This document shows, in pieces, positions 35,925-47,813 of a stretch of 64,000 bases of DNA; position 1 is the stretch's first letter, and every line of letters begins with the position of its first letter. This stretch comes from Selaginella tamariscina. Its lineage: Eukaryota > Streptophyta > Lycopodiopsida > Selaginellales > Selaginellaceae. The stretch is taken from assembly GCA_003024785.1 (NCBI GenBank), contig PUQB01000192.1, forward strand, positions 92,011 through 156,010, in the 5' to 3' direction. The notes beneath the pieces are model-generated. The model did no database searches. It was given only the letters and a program-made list of their open reading frames with translations, and was not told where the DNA came from. Made by a program: the position numbers and the translations under genes.

Positions 35925-37216
35925 TTAGCGTTTCCATTTGAGCGTGTTTTTTAATGTCTTCTTTATCTGCTGCAAGCGTGATTCGATTATCTCCGAACCC
36001 CTCATTTCGATTACATGTTTATGGAACCATTCCATACCCAAAACAAAGTCAAACCCCGTCATATTCAAGACAACTAAGTCTAGCTTAGCCTTCCAATCTT
36101 TGATTTGGACAGGAACTGCCCTTGCTATATTATTAGTATTTTGAGAACCTTTGCCAAAATTGATCTTTATTTCACACATCTTTATTACATCCAAATTCAA
36201 TCGACGAGCTAGACTAGTCGATATGAAGTTGTATGTTGCTCCAGTATCGATCATCATTCGGACTCGGTCCCCTCGTATCCTTCCTGTCAAATATAGCAAA
36301 GGGTCAGTTTTGTCTTGAATAGCGAATAAGGCAGGTTGTGTCTGGCACAACATTACCTCTTCTGACTCATCTTCCGGATCTTCAAGCGTTTCTGGTTCAG
36401 CAACTTCCTCTTCTACCATCGCCTTGAAATGTCCTGATTGTTGTGAGGGTGCCTGACACTCTTTAGCAAAATGACCAGGCTTGTTACAATTATAACATTT
36501 CACACCCCGCCTGCGGAACGCGGGGGAGCAGACTTTGGAGCCGATCCTTTGGCCTGCTGAGGAGGTGGTAACGCCAATGGTTTCCGAAATCCGGTGGGTC
36601 TTGATGTGTCCGAAAACTTGGAACTGCCGAAAAGGGACTTGCACTTCGAATTGATGGCGATTGATCTGGTCGCCTATCAAACCTTCTGAACCCAGACTTT
36701 GGAGGAAACTCCTTGGTTTAGGTTTTGCTTCCTCCCCTTTGTACAAGTCTTCTAACGACATGCCATAAGCAACCTTTTGAGCTGCCTCTTGACATTCCCG
36801 ATAGCTTGTTGGCTTGTACCTTAAGATTTCTCGCGTCTTCTCATTCAAGCTAGCCATGAAGCAACTTCGAGCTTCATCATCGCTCATATTTGGCACCAAT
36901 CGCCGTACACTTTCGAATCGATAAACGTGGTCCATTGGACTTCCCCGAACTCCCTGTTGACAAAGTGCCAGGTCAGCACGCAATCGCAAACCGAGATCAT
37001 CCGGCATATACTGCTTTTTGATCTCCTTTTTCATGTGCTTCCAGCTGTTTCGGTATCCACGTTCACCTTCAACAATTCGCCACCAAGTCTTAGCTTCTTC
37101 TTTAAGAAATGCTTGGCACATGCAACCTTTTCTGTCTTTCTCACGGAAGCAGCCTCGAAATAGCTTTCCATATCATACAACCAGTCATCCAAAACCTTGT
37201 AATCCTTTGAACCCAT
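35925..37216 (-). pseudogene. Chromovirus gag-protease remains
   Basis: The Gag core (KTWWRIVEGERGYRNSWKHM), the zinc knuckle CYNCNKPGHFAKEC and the aspartic protease motif MMIDTGATYNFIS are all visible. It lies between the primer site and pol as expected. It is a fossil. Confidence 0.92.
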
Positions 37217-37877
37217 GAAATTCGAAGGCTTTACCGGTTTGAATTTACTGGGACCTCACCACCTACTTCCGTCGAAGAATCTGATTCAGAGGAACCTGAC
37301 TCTGAGTCATGCTTCTTCTTCTTTTTCCGTGTGTCTTTGCGGAACATCTGGCACTGCAGTATTCGTTGGAATCCGAACGGCAACATTATCGATTCGGTCG
37401 TTCAACCCCAAAACATCCCCTCGAAGTTCGTTTAGGGCATCCATCATTATTTCTCGCCAACCAGGTCGTTGTCTAACTAGGGGGTCGACCTGGATCAGCC
37501 TCATCCATCTCCTCATTTTGAGCCTCTGCGACAGCCCTCTCTGCCTCAGGCTCTGGTTGCTTTCTTGCTCATCGTATTGAACCCTAGTTCAACACTCGGA
37601 GAATATGCTTGGAATATTCCCAATGTGAAATTGGAAACACCCTGCACAGGTTGTACACCCACACACATCAGCTTAAACTAGCATAAGACTTTCGGACATA
37701 CCTAGAATCTCACGCCGACTCACTGAGCAAGTGTTCTCCGAAGTTTGACAACTCACAGGATCAAACTCTCTGCGCAGAATACAGACATGTCAACCGAAAG
37801 CAATAGAGTATATCAAGAATTTAGAGTTATCTAAACATTGAAACACCTACGACTTAAGGCAGTCCTACTGACCGCAG

Positions 37878-37896
37878 AGAACTTGCTCCGATACCA
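37878..37896 (-). other. Primer-binding site of the chromovirus
   Basis: TGGTATCGGAGCAAG on the minus strand, two bases from the 5' LTR. It is the initiator-Met type, as in the element at 14.7 kb. Confidence 0.8.
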
Positions 37897-37898
37897 AT

Positions 37899-38872
37899 TG
37901 TCAGAGTTTTTACCTGGTGCCACAAAGGCGGCTTGCCAGGTGCCAACCCTGGAATCCCCTCTCTGGAAACCCCACGGAATCTGGTAAAGTAACCCGTATT
38001 AGGAACCCAAGCCTTAGGAACTCAAACCCTAACTGACTAAGTCCACGAACGAGACTCACCTTGTGAATCAGGATACACGGACTAGCCGAGCTTTAGGTGT
38101 CGTTCCTAGCTTGGCGTGGTTGAGGCGGCCGGAGCAAGGCCTCAACCACTAGTTTTGCGGAACGTGAACTCGGGCAATGTTTTGAGCTTGCGGCAGGTTT
38201 TCGGACCAAGGAATCTGACTAACTCCTTGGAAGTGACGTGCCCCTATCTCAAAGGCAAGATCCTGCCAACGATAAGGATAGTCTAACCCTAGGGTGGGTT
38301 GTACCCCTGTCGTGTGGAAGTTTGGGCGGCACAACGAGGGTTGCACCTTGACGACACAAGCTTAGCTTGCACCGGTAGGAGGTTAACGAGCTCTCTTTTG
38401 AACCCAGGAAGCCTCACTACATATACTCTACCTTATTTATGTGACGGACCCCCCCCCCCCTGTTTACCTAAATGAGTAAGTGGGCTGGCACGGAAATGCC
38501 AGCCCTTAGAGAAAATGGTTGTCCTAACCTAACCTAAACCTAACCCCTAGGGGGGGTTTAGGACGTGGGGTTAGGGCAACCCTAGGGTTAGGTCAACCCT
38601 AGGGGTGTCCCTAACCCTTATTTTGACAAGCTATAATTTGCAAGAACCCTAACCTGGAACGTCAAAACGGGGGAGGGTTCTCTAAATGGAAGTGCTAGCT
38701 TCGCCTAGAGTTTCTTGCAAATACCTAACGACACCCGGCCGGACCATCACTAGATACCCAAGTGCACTATGCGGGCCTGTTTCTTCTACATCTAGGGTTC
38801 GTCACATAATCCAGTAGGTAACAACAGTCAAACCCCAAAGTAAAGGGTCGAGTCATAGTAAAAACTATGACA
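37899..38872 (-). repeat. 5' LTR of the chromovirus
   Basis: It matches the 3' LTR closely. On the minus strand a run of G is followed by GTCACATAAATAAGG (38,431-38,445), a likely TATA box. Transcription would start some 30 bp beyond and run towards lower coordinates. Confidence 0.92.
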
Positions 38873-38877
38873 TAGGG

Positions 38878-39040
38878 GATGGGAATAAGAATTAGGTTTA
38901 GGGGGGGGAATAAGAATTAGGTTTAGGGGGATGGGAATAAGAATTAGGTTTAGGGGGATGGGAATAAGAATAGGTTTATATAAAATCCGTTGGGATGTTT
39001 TGATGTACACTTGTATTTAGCCCCATGTACACTTGTATTT
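38878..39040. repeat. Short tandem GGGATGGGAATAAGAATTAG-type repeat
   Basis: Four units of about 26 bp (TTTAGGGGGATGGGAATAAG) lead into TATATAAAATCCGTTGGGATG. It is mirrored at 49,950-50,035 with fewer units. Confidence 0.85.
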
Positions 39041-41660
39041 AGCCCCATGAATAAACTCCTCCAATCTGGACTCAATGAAGAATCGAATTCTGACTTTCAA
39101 TCTGGACTCATGAAGAATCGAACTCCTCCAATCTGGACTCATGGAATCGAACTCCTAATGTTTTGATGTACACTTGTATTTAGCCCATGTACACTTGTAT
39201 TTAGCCCCATGAATAAACTCCTCCAATCTGAACTCATGACTTTCAATCTGGACTCATGAAGAATCGAACTTCTCCAATCTGGACTCACCTCCAATTTGGA
39301 CTCATGAAGAATCGAACTCTTGACTTTCAATCTGGACTCATGAAGAATCGAACTCCTGACTTTCAATCTGGACTCATGAAGAATCGAACTTCTCCAATTT
39401 GACTCACCTCCAATCTGGACTCATGAAGAATCGAACTCCTGACTTTCAATCTGGACTCATGAAGAATGAACTCCTCCAATCTGGACTCACCTCCAATCTG
39501 GACTCATGAAAAATCGAACTCCTGGTTGTATTTAGCCCCATGTACACTTGTATTTAGCCCCATGAATAAACTCCTCCAATCTGGACTCATGACTTTCAAT
39601 CTGGACTCATGAAGAATCGAACTTCTCCAATCTGGACTCACCTCCAATTTGGACTCATGAAGAATCGAACTCTTGACTTTCAATCTGGACTCATGAAGAA
39701 TCGAACTCCTGACTTTCAATCTGGACTCATGAAGAATCGAACTTCTCCAATTTGGACTCACCTCCAATCTAGACTCATGAAGAATCGAACTCCTGACTTT
39801 CAATCTGGACTCATGAAGAATGAACTCCTCCAATCTGGACTCACCTCCAATCTGGACTCATGAAAAATCGAACTCCTGGTTGTATTTAGCCCCATGTACA
39901 CTTGTATTTAGCCCCATGAATAAACTCCTCCAATCTGGACTCATGACTTTCAATCTGGACTCATGAAGAATCGAACTTCTCCAATCTGGACTCACCTCCA
40001 ATTTGGATCATGAAGAATCGAACTCTTGACTTTCAATCTGGACTCAGAAGAATCGAACTCCTGACTTTCAATCTGGACTCATGAGAATCGAACTTCTCCA
40101 ATTTGGACTCACCTCCAATCTGGACTCATGAAGAATCGAACTCCTGACTTTCAATCTGGACTCATGAGAAGAACTCCTCCAATCTGGACTCACCTCCCAA
40201 TCTGGACTCATGAAAAATCGAACTCCTGGTTGTATTTAGCCCCATGTACACTTGTATTTAGCCCCATGAATAAACTCCTCCAATCTGGACTCATGACTTT
40301 TAATCTGGACATGAAGAATCGAACTTCTCCAATCTGGACTCACCTCCAATTTGGACTCATGAAGAATCGAACTCCTGACTTTCAATCTGGACTCATGAAG
40401 AATCGAACTCCTGACTTTCAGTCTGGACTCATGAAGAATCGAACTTCTCCAATTTGGACTCACCTCCAATCTGGACTCATGAAGAATCGAACTCCTGACT
40501 TTCAATCTGGACTCATGAAGAATGAACTCCTCCAATCTTGACTCACCTCCAATCTGGACTCATGAAAAATCGAACTCCTGGACTCATGAAGAATCGAACT
40601 CCTGACTTCAATCTGGAGCTGGACTCATGAAAAATCGAACTCCTGACTTTCAATTTAGAGTCATGAAGAATCGAAGAATCGAACTCCTAACTTTCAATCT
40701 TGAGTCTTTCAATCTGGAGTCTTCCAATCTGGACTGGACTCATGAAAAATCGAACTCTTGACTTTCAATCTAAAGTCATAAAGAATCCTAACTTTCCAGT
40801 CCTAATTTTCAATCTGGAGTCTTCCAATCTGGACTCATGAAAAATCGAACTCCTGACTTTCAATCTAAAGTCATAAAGAATCGAACTCCTGACTTTCAAT
40901 CTAAAGTCATAAAGAATCGAACTCCTGACTTTCAATCTAAAGTCATAAAGAATCGAACTCCTGACTTTCAATCTAAAGTCATAAAGAATCGAACTTTTAA
41001 CTTTCCAGTCCTAACTTTCAATCTGGAGTCTTCCAATCTGGACTCATGAAAAATCGAACTCCTGACTTTCAATCTAAAGTCATAAAGAATCGAACTCCTG
41101 ACTTTCAATCTAAAGTCATAAGACTCATGAAAAATCGAACTCCTGACTTTCAATCTAAAGTCATGGAGTCTTCCAATCTGGACTCATGAAAAATCGAACT
41201 CCTGACTTTCAATCTAAAGTCATAAAGAATCGAACTCCTGACTTTCAATCTAAAGTCATAAGACTCATGAAAAATCGAACTCCTGACTTTCAATCTAAAG
41301 TCATAAAGAATCGAACTCCTGACTTTCAATCTAAAGTCATAAAGAATCTAAAGTCATAAAGAATCGAACTCCTGACTTTCAATCTAAAGTCATAAAGAAT
41401 CGAACTCCTGACTTTCAATCTAAAGTCATAAAGAATCGAACTCCTGACTTTCAATCTAAAGTCATAAAGAATCGAACTCCTGACTTTCAATCTAAAGTCA
41501 TAAAGAATCGAACTCCTGACTTTCAATCTAAAGTCATAAAGAATCGAACTCCTGACTTTCAATCTAAAGTCATAAAGAATCGAACTCCTGACTTTCAATC
41601 TAAGTCATAAAGAATCGAACTCCTACTTTCAATCTAAATCATAAAGAATCGAACTCCTGT
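39040..41660 (-). repeat. 36-bp B-box tandem array with 356-bp higher-order unit
   Basis: Several dozen units of about 36 bp, read on the minus strand as AGGAGTTCGATTCTTCATGA plus GTCCAGATTGAAAGTC. Each contains GTTCGATTC, a perfect match to the RNA polymerase III B-box consensus GWTCRANNC. From 39.17 to 40.6 kb the units are arranged in a 356-bp higher-order repeat marked by GTACACTTGTATTTAGCCCC at 39.17, 39.53, 39.88 and 40.24 kb. From 40.8 kb a uniform 36-bp subtype (AAGTCATAAAGAATCGAACT) takes over. Long open frames across it are repeat translations, not genes. Confidence 0.9.
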
Positions 41661-41676
41661 CTACCAGTGAGTTACA
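41640..41676 (-). repeat. tRNA-like head at the edge of the B-box array
   Basis: The minus strand reads TAACTCACTGGTAGACAGGA then GTTCGATTC: an A-box-like motif and a B box. It abuts the array and is the same head seen at 48,850 and 62,508. It lacks a foldable acceptor stem, so it is not a tRNA gene. Confidence 0.6.
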
Positions 41677-41689
41677 AGAATAAAATGTT

Positions 41690-42224
41690 AAAAATTTATT
41701 CATGGTGCAAAATATAATAAAGATTCTAAATTTCACTCCCTACCGTGTAACTACCTCTACATCAAACCTCAGCCTCCACGGCATACACCTCCTCAGCAGC
41801 CACGTCCATCACATACGTCAGCAGACACGTCATTGCATACGTTTGCAGCCACGTATCACCTACGTCGGCAGCCACGTCACCCCGTGCCCCACACAGTGGT
41901 ATTTTATCCAAGGATGTGCCATGTGGCAATCTGGCGTGCACAAAACGCAGGTGTGTTTAAGGGTCAGAGGTGGTCGATCCAACGGACTGTGACTTTTTTT
42001 TGGACGACTGTTGTGTCAGCTGTTGCCTCACACCTGAGCAAGGGGATTTGAATGAGAGAGACTTGATGGAGAGGTTGTGGCTCCCTGCTAGGGGTTAAAC
42101 TACAAGATCAGGTGAAATGGAGGTGGAGTCGTCTGAGATGGCTTGTAGACTCTCGTTGATGGCAGTACAGTGCAAGCTGCAAGGTACGCTGGGAGTGATG
42201 ACGCAGGTGTTGAACGACACTCCA
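41690..42224 (+). promoter_or_regulatory. Arm-end block: promoter-like region and first exon pointing inward
   Basis: It ends the left arm. After CA-rich GCAGCCACGTCA repeats and a CATGTGGCAATCTGGCG segment, an ATG at 42,119 opens MEVESSEMACRLSLMAVQ..CKLQ, followed by a possible donor CAAG/GTACGC. The mirrored copy is at 48,370-48,433 on the minus strand. Both point into the spacer. No downstream exons are recognised, so this is probably a captured gene 5' end. Confidence 0.4.
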
Positions 42225-42840
42225 CCATATCCAAGGCAAGGCCCAGGCTGAAACTTGGGACTCATCCCTGTCCACTGTCACCTCCCACACCCCAGCCGAC
42301 TTTGAGATGTGACCCACGTGCTCCCCTAAACAGACTAGCTCCCAACTCACTAAGGCATCCAGACGACTAACCTGTTTTATCACAGTGAGTTATAAGGATA
42401 TTCAACATTATTTCAATACTCACACGTAAGCAAAACTTTAAGAGCAAGGGAATGAATTATGCAAATACGTATATAGTTATAGGACAAATAATGTTATGGA
42501 ATATTATAATACATACCCTTATGTGTTATTTCCTCACAAATATTCTAATTAGATTTATTATAATTTAAATAATCAAACCTAAAGAACTTAACCTAACCAA
42601 CGTGGGTTATAAATGTTTTAATTTTAAATTCATTTTTAATATAAATTTCATCATTTAACATAATTTAAAAATTAAAATCTTTAAATATAATTAAAATTTT
42701 CATGCTTTAAAATAATTTTGGAATATTAACAAAAGTAAGAGTATACTAATTTATTTTTTTTTAATTTTTTTAATATTTTTTTATAAAACATTAAAGTTAA
42801 CTTGACCGATGACTAAACTGCAAGATTAGGGTTAACTTAA
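42225..42840. other. AT-rich spacer start, no gene seen
   Basis: Unique sequence begins where the arms end. It is mostly A/T runs from 42.45 to 42.8 kb. Confidence 0.5.
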
Positions 42841-42862
42841 TAGGAACAGGGATTTAGGGTTC

Positions 42863-45744
42863 TTGGGGCTGGCTCTGCCAGTGCACAAGGGGGAGGGCGT
42901 GGATAGCAAGAGAGGCGGTAGAATAGGTGACGATTTTGAAGCAGATGAGCAATTTCTCAGGGTTGATATGTACAATAGGAGTCGTCTGTTCGATGAATCC
43001 GTCATCGAGCATCGTTGGATCGACGCGGCTGGTATCATCTCCGCCATCCTCCGTTCTCTGTCTTGGTGGTCCAAATACAGACCGAGCCATCTCTTCCTAT
43101 ATGTGCATATGTAGTATATTTGTTTATACACATATACTGGTATGCATAAAAAACACGTAAGCGTGACTTTGTGTGTGCATCACAAGTATATATTTCTATG
43201 TTCATACTACATATGGTATATAATTACCTGCATTCCACATATACAAATATAATTGTACATTCAGGTCTGATAGTGGGGCCAAAACAATGTACATACATCC
43301 ATGTAAAGGACACACACACATACACCAGGTAGCAGCTCTATGTGTATATATATGCAATGTTTGCACTCCTGCTGGGCACACAAAGACACTTATAATGACA
43401 TTATTTTTAATGTTTTTAGATGGGTATGGAAGTTCTGAGACGGCTAAGACCACCAAAGCAAACTCAGGATTCTTCAACTTGATGTACAACAAGCAACCAT
43501 CAGGAAAGAAAATCGATGCACAGGTACTACATATGTTGCATAATAGTGTAACATCTGTTTTATGTGTATGCATTATACTTACATCCTTGTGTATATTCAT
43601 TTCTTGTGACATTGATCTTCTAGAGGAGTCAAGGACAAGTTGAAGTCCACCTAGCATCATATTTATATTATTGGGGAGACTGTTTGGGTGCCTACAACGT
43701 CCTAAGACCGTAAGTACTCTCTCTCTCTCTTTCTCTCTCTATATATATATACACTCTCAAAACATGAAATATCTGTTATTGTAGGATAGCAGATGGCCCT
43801 GCCTTGCGTGATGATGCTACATGTAATTTAATATACAGTCTCGTATTACACCGTATGTATGTCCAAGTTAGTACGGAGTTACACGCTTCAGCAACCAGTG
43901 GAGACTCTTACGGAAGCTGGCATCCTCAATGTACGGAGGATGCCGGGAATTTTACCGGTGCGGTACAGATGGATATACCATCTGCAATTAAAGACGCAGT
44001 CAAGATGCGAATAACTCCCGGTCTATGGAAGTCTCCATGGATAATACTGTGAAACACGTGGCAGTGACAACTAGGAACAAGAAACGGAAAAAGCGACAAG
44101 ATCCAGACGATGAATTCTGGGCGAATGCCACAGTACACGTACGACCCAGTAAGTTATATCCAATACACACATATATGCTGTGTATAATACATAGACCGCG
44201 TATAGTTGCACATATTTACATTATCCTCTGCTCAAAACAGGTTGAAACCACAGAATACGGAGTGTGTGCTATGTATATGTAGTGTCTGTATTGTGTCTCT
44301 CTGTTTATATCTATACATATGTGTAGTATAATATATAGTCTTGCCTGTCTATGTGTATGTATACAGAAATAAATGCACACACTCATGTGCTTTTAGTCAT
44401 GGACAGGAGATTGTATCCAGTGAATTTAGTGCGTTTAACTTCCCGGCCCAAAGACTTCCATGATAAAGCTGTAGAACACTTGAGAAGGGCGATTGCTCCT
44501 AATTCCCCTTGTCCAGGTATAACACTGTGTGTGTGCATGAATATAGATATTTCTTCCTAAATTATAATAATTATATACTGTTTCTTATGTCTAGTTGTTG
44601 CTTGCGTTGAAGGTGCTAACAAGGGATATAAATCTGTTATCAAGCTACCATCACATTACACCTTTGAGGTCTTACCGTGTGTACATACATACACAAATAC
44701 ATAAACACACATGTTTGCATGTAAAGTATGCTGTCGATTTCAGACATCTTGCATAAGTATCTTCCATTAACTTATCTATCTATTAACGGTTTAAGAGCTT
44801 TGCTACTTGAATCACTAAGCGAGAGGGACGCTGATATATTGTCTAACTGCTACGAAGAGATTCTAAAACAAAGTCCCTCATCTGTGGATGCTATTAACGG
44901 CCTTATTGCATTACATGACAACGGTAAACAAACATTTTCTCCATAATAACTGGGTTATCACATTATCCATACATTTTCGAGCATGTGATATTTGATATTA
45001 TTAGTTGTAACGCAGGTGAATATGAGACGCAGTCTTTGGTTGAGGCAATTGCAGGGCATTTAGATACACAGGCAGGCTCTATTCATGTCTGGCATGCCTT
45101 GGCCGACTGCTTTCTTGAGATCTCTTCATGTATCCAGGAAGAAGATGAGACATGTGATATCTCGTCAGAGGACCTTGTTTTCACGTTCTTGGACAGGACC
45201 TCCCCTGGAAACACAGGCATTTCCCCGACAACCTGCTCACTAGTGCCGATCCCAGTAAGTTTATTTATATATAACTATAGAGATTCTCATGCTAACTTAA
45301 ACACTACATAAATATATAATATATATATATTGTAGATCCAACGGTATTTGTGTATGTTTCACTTTAGCTCTCTCACTGTACACACGCTTTTTGCTTGTTA
45401 ATCGATAGGTAGTGTTTTGCTTTATACAGGTGTATGTTTCGTTTGTTTTATAGGTTTGTTACATAGTCAGAGAGGTTTGGTTTACTTTGTATACATAGGT
45501 GTGTTTAATTTATAGTTTTGTACGTAGAAAGTGACTCGGCATTAGGATTAATTTTTAATTAATCTGTTTTTCAGCTAATCGTTGGAGATTAGTGGCTTAT
45601 AAAGCAGCTTGTGCAGCACATATATATGGTCCTCAGTTCGAATACGTTAAAAGAGCTTTACATATGCTCCAAATGCTCAAGAGAAAGCGTTCTTTGGATC
45701 TCGTACAAACATTGCCAAAAATCCTTGTCAATATTGGAGTTTGA
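42863..45744 (+). CDS. Multi-exon host-like gene, possibly Pol I factor TAF1A; frame breaks
   Basis: Exons I can support: ~42,863-43,080 (no in-frame ATG at the front; contains IEHRWIDAAGIISAIL); 43,420-43,523; 43,624-43,709; 43,785 onward; up to 44,148; 44,397-44,516; 44,595-~44,688; 44,744-44,923; 45,016-45,254; and 45,575-45,744 ending in TGA. Most have GT-AG borders and matching phases; introns are about 80-320 nt. The product is helical and TPR-like (YEEILKQSPSSVDAINGLIA), with a basic nuclear signal RNKKRKKRQ and an end RWRLVAYKAACAAHIYGPQF. The HRW..AA..I..IL repeat and the C-terminal style recall plant TAF1A of the RNA polymerase I SL1-type complex, but this is a weak match. Frames fail to join near 44,022, between the exons ending 44,516 and starting 44,595, and at the last junction. 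So it is either decaying or has exons I missed. Confidence 0.5.
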
Positions 45745-46370
45745 GGGAGCCTAATCAAAAGATTAGTAGGTAAACAAGTAATTAAGTTTTACATATATGT
45801 GTGCGTGTGTGTGTGTGTGGGTGTGTTTGTCTAACTGCAAGTTGTACAACCAAAGGTCTTAACAGCGTTACAATGGAGGTACGTGAGTGTTTTCTCATAC
45901 TGAAAACTTTATGATATACGATAGTGAGTTGCACATTCCCAGCTTTAATTTATTGTATAGAGTTTTTACTTCATTCGTTAAACTATTAATATGTAATAAA
46001 ATAAATTTTTCTATAATAACGTAGTAGTTTCACATAGGTTATAGATTGAATATAGTTACCTTATGTAGTTTATGTATAGATAAAATTAAATTGTATTTTG
46101 ATAATTTTTTGTAAGAAATATTAAATTCTATTTTGTAAATTTCACGGATCTTACAAGATATAGACATCACGTGGAAGTACAGCTGGAAAATTATTTAATT
46201 CTTCCCCAAGGTTAGTTCTCATAATTTAGATTAGTATTTTACTTGATCTCCAAGCATCAGCTTACTCACATGGTTTCATCTATCCCCACGATGAGATATT
46301 CGCAGAATATCCTTTTACTGTTCACACAGGCGTCAATCCTATCATCCGGCGTATTTATGTCGCTTTCGTT
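45745..46370. other. Intergenic, AT-rich
   Basis: It contains a TG microsatellite near 45,800 and A/T-rich sequence. Nothing is recognisable. Confidence 0.5.
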
Positions 46371-47779
46371 TTCACATTGTCAGTCAGTCCTCTGCTAATG
46401 TTGAGCTATGGCTATAGAGATTCTTTGTTCGTCTCTCTTAGGGTTCTACATTTTTCTGTGTGGTCTTCTTTCTTGAGAGCCTTGGCTCTCGACAATCGCA
46501 GGACTAAGCGCCGGTACTCTCTCTCTCTCTCTCAAATCCCATTTTCTTGCCTGTTCTTCACAGGCATTTCATATTCTGGGGACAAAGATCGCTCTTTTAT
46601 GTGCGTTTCTGTAAGGCGCTGTTCTTGTGTGCTCTTCTTTCTTGATCCGCACGGCGACTTGGCTATGGACGATTGCAGGTCTAAGCGCTGATCGTTTGAG
46701 GGACCGTGTATAAAGAATCATCCATTTCTTCTTCGTAGATATTCGATGGCGCGAGAGAAATCGCTCTTTTTCTGCACGGTCTGTAAGAATTTGGAGGCGC
46801 TGTAGATTCAGGTCGCCGTTCTTCTGAGAATTCTTGTGTTCTCTTAGTAATCGCTCGTATTTTGAGGCGCTCCCAAGGTACATGTGTGCGTGTGGTATAG
46901 GAAACTTAGGCGCTTCGGATTCTTATAAATGTCATGAAAATGTAGTTTCTTTGGAGGCATGATATAGTGAAAATCTAGGATCTTGTTTCTGCGGATTCAT
47001 ATAGATAATCAGGAAAAGTAGTTTCTTTTCATATCTTATGTTTTTATCGCCTTGTGTCCTAAACAGAAAGTGCAATCTTTATGTATAGCTTCGAAATCAT
47101 GCGAGAAATTGTAGGTTCTTGGAAGATATAGTGTGTTTCTTTTGACTTTATAAAAGCCCAATTCTAGAAACTCATGGTTCTTGATGCAGAAATCTACAAT
47201 GTGGGAATGACAACAGATGGGTTCCCAAGAAATGGCTTGCAGGTTGTATGCGCCTTTTCCTCCTCCTCCTGTAATTGTCTCTCCGGCACCTGGCGAGCTT
47301 GAGAGCCCTCATCGTATGGTGCTTCACCTCCGTCTCCGCCCGTTGGATCTGTCTCCAGCTGCTTCTGCACCTCTGCCAAAGCCCACTGCTGTTGTTCTCC
47401 CCGCCTGGTTGGTTACTGGTGCGCCAAAGGCACACTCACCAGGTGAGTACTTTCTGTAAAGTATTCATTGTGATATTGATAACATGAAGTATTGTCAAAT
47501 TCTTTATTCATATTGTTTGCGATCAGTTACAAACTGATTACAATACGATGTGTTTACGCATGGATTTGTTACACATGAATGTGTGATTTATGAATTTATC
47601 TATATTGGTCTATATATATTATAAAGACATGAATTCGAACTGTGAATAATAATTATGCGTTACTGAGAGAGAATATATTAATATATTTGTAAAATTTATT
47701 AACGCATATTAGTGAGACATAAATAATGGTTGGATTATAATCAGTTATAATGGCATCTGTATGTTGTGTGTGTCATACA

Positions 47780-47813
<34 letters not shown>

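Larger units (their letters stand above)
31662..38872 (-). mobile_element. Ty3/gypsy chromovirus inserted in the left arm, broken
   Basis: A 7.2-kb element is flanked by the perfect 5-bp duplication TAGGG (31,657-31,661 and 38,873-38,877). Parts in sense order on the minus strand: 5' LTR 37,899-38,872, Met primer site, Gag with zinc knuckle, protease, reverse transcriptase, RNase H, integrase with chromodomain, polypurine tract, 3' LTR 31,662-32,550. The LTRs differ by only a few percent by eye, so the insertion is comparatively young. The coding region has roughly half a dozen or more breaks and is not functional. The right arm (about 49.99-50.04 kb) shows the unoccupied site. Confidence 0.95.
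23150..42224 (+). repeat. Left arm of a giant inverted duplication
   Basis: Block by block, in reverse order and opposite strand, the arm matches 48,333-60,657. Pairings: 23.15-23.35 with 58.59-58.78; 23.5-24.3 with 57.5-58.26; 24.44-25.3 with 55.0-56.1; 25.34-28.1 with 52.2-54.97; 29.6-31.66 with 50.0-52.1; 38.87-41.69 with 48.85-49.99; and 41.69-42.22 with 48.33-48.85. Later insertions (28.38-29.61 and 31.66-38.87 kb) have no partner. Arms are near-identical in most blocks but carry scattered differences. Confidence 0.92.

Noticed and set aside
39504-40541. Open frames of 80-140 residues on both strands at 39.5-41.6 kb
   Set aside because: The residues are exact periodic translations of the 36-bp unit (HESRLKVRSSIL and KNRTPDFQSGLM), open only because of the repeat period.
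39040-41660. CRISPR-like array of short repeats
   Set aside because: Units are directly tandem with no unique spacers, in a eukaryotic setting, and are explained as a B-box satellite.
43202-43660. 152-residue minus-strand frame
   Set aside because: It overlaps plus-strand exons with consistent splice sites and has no recognisable domain.
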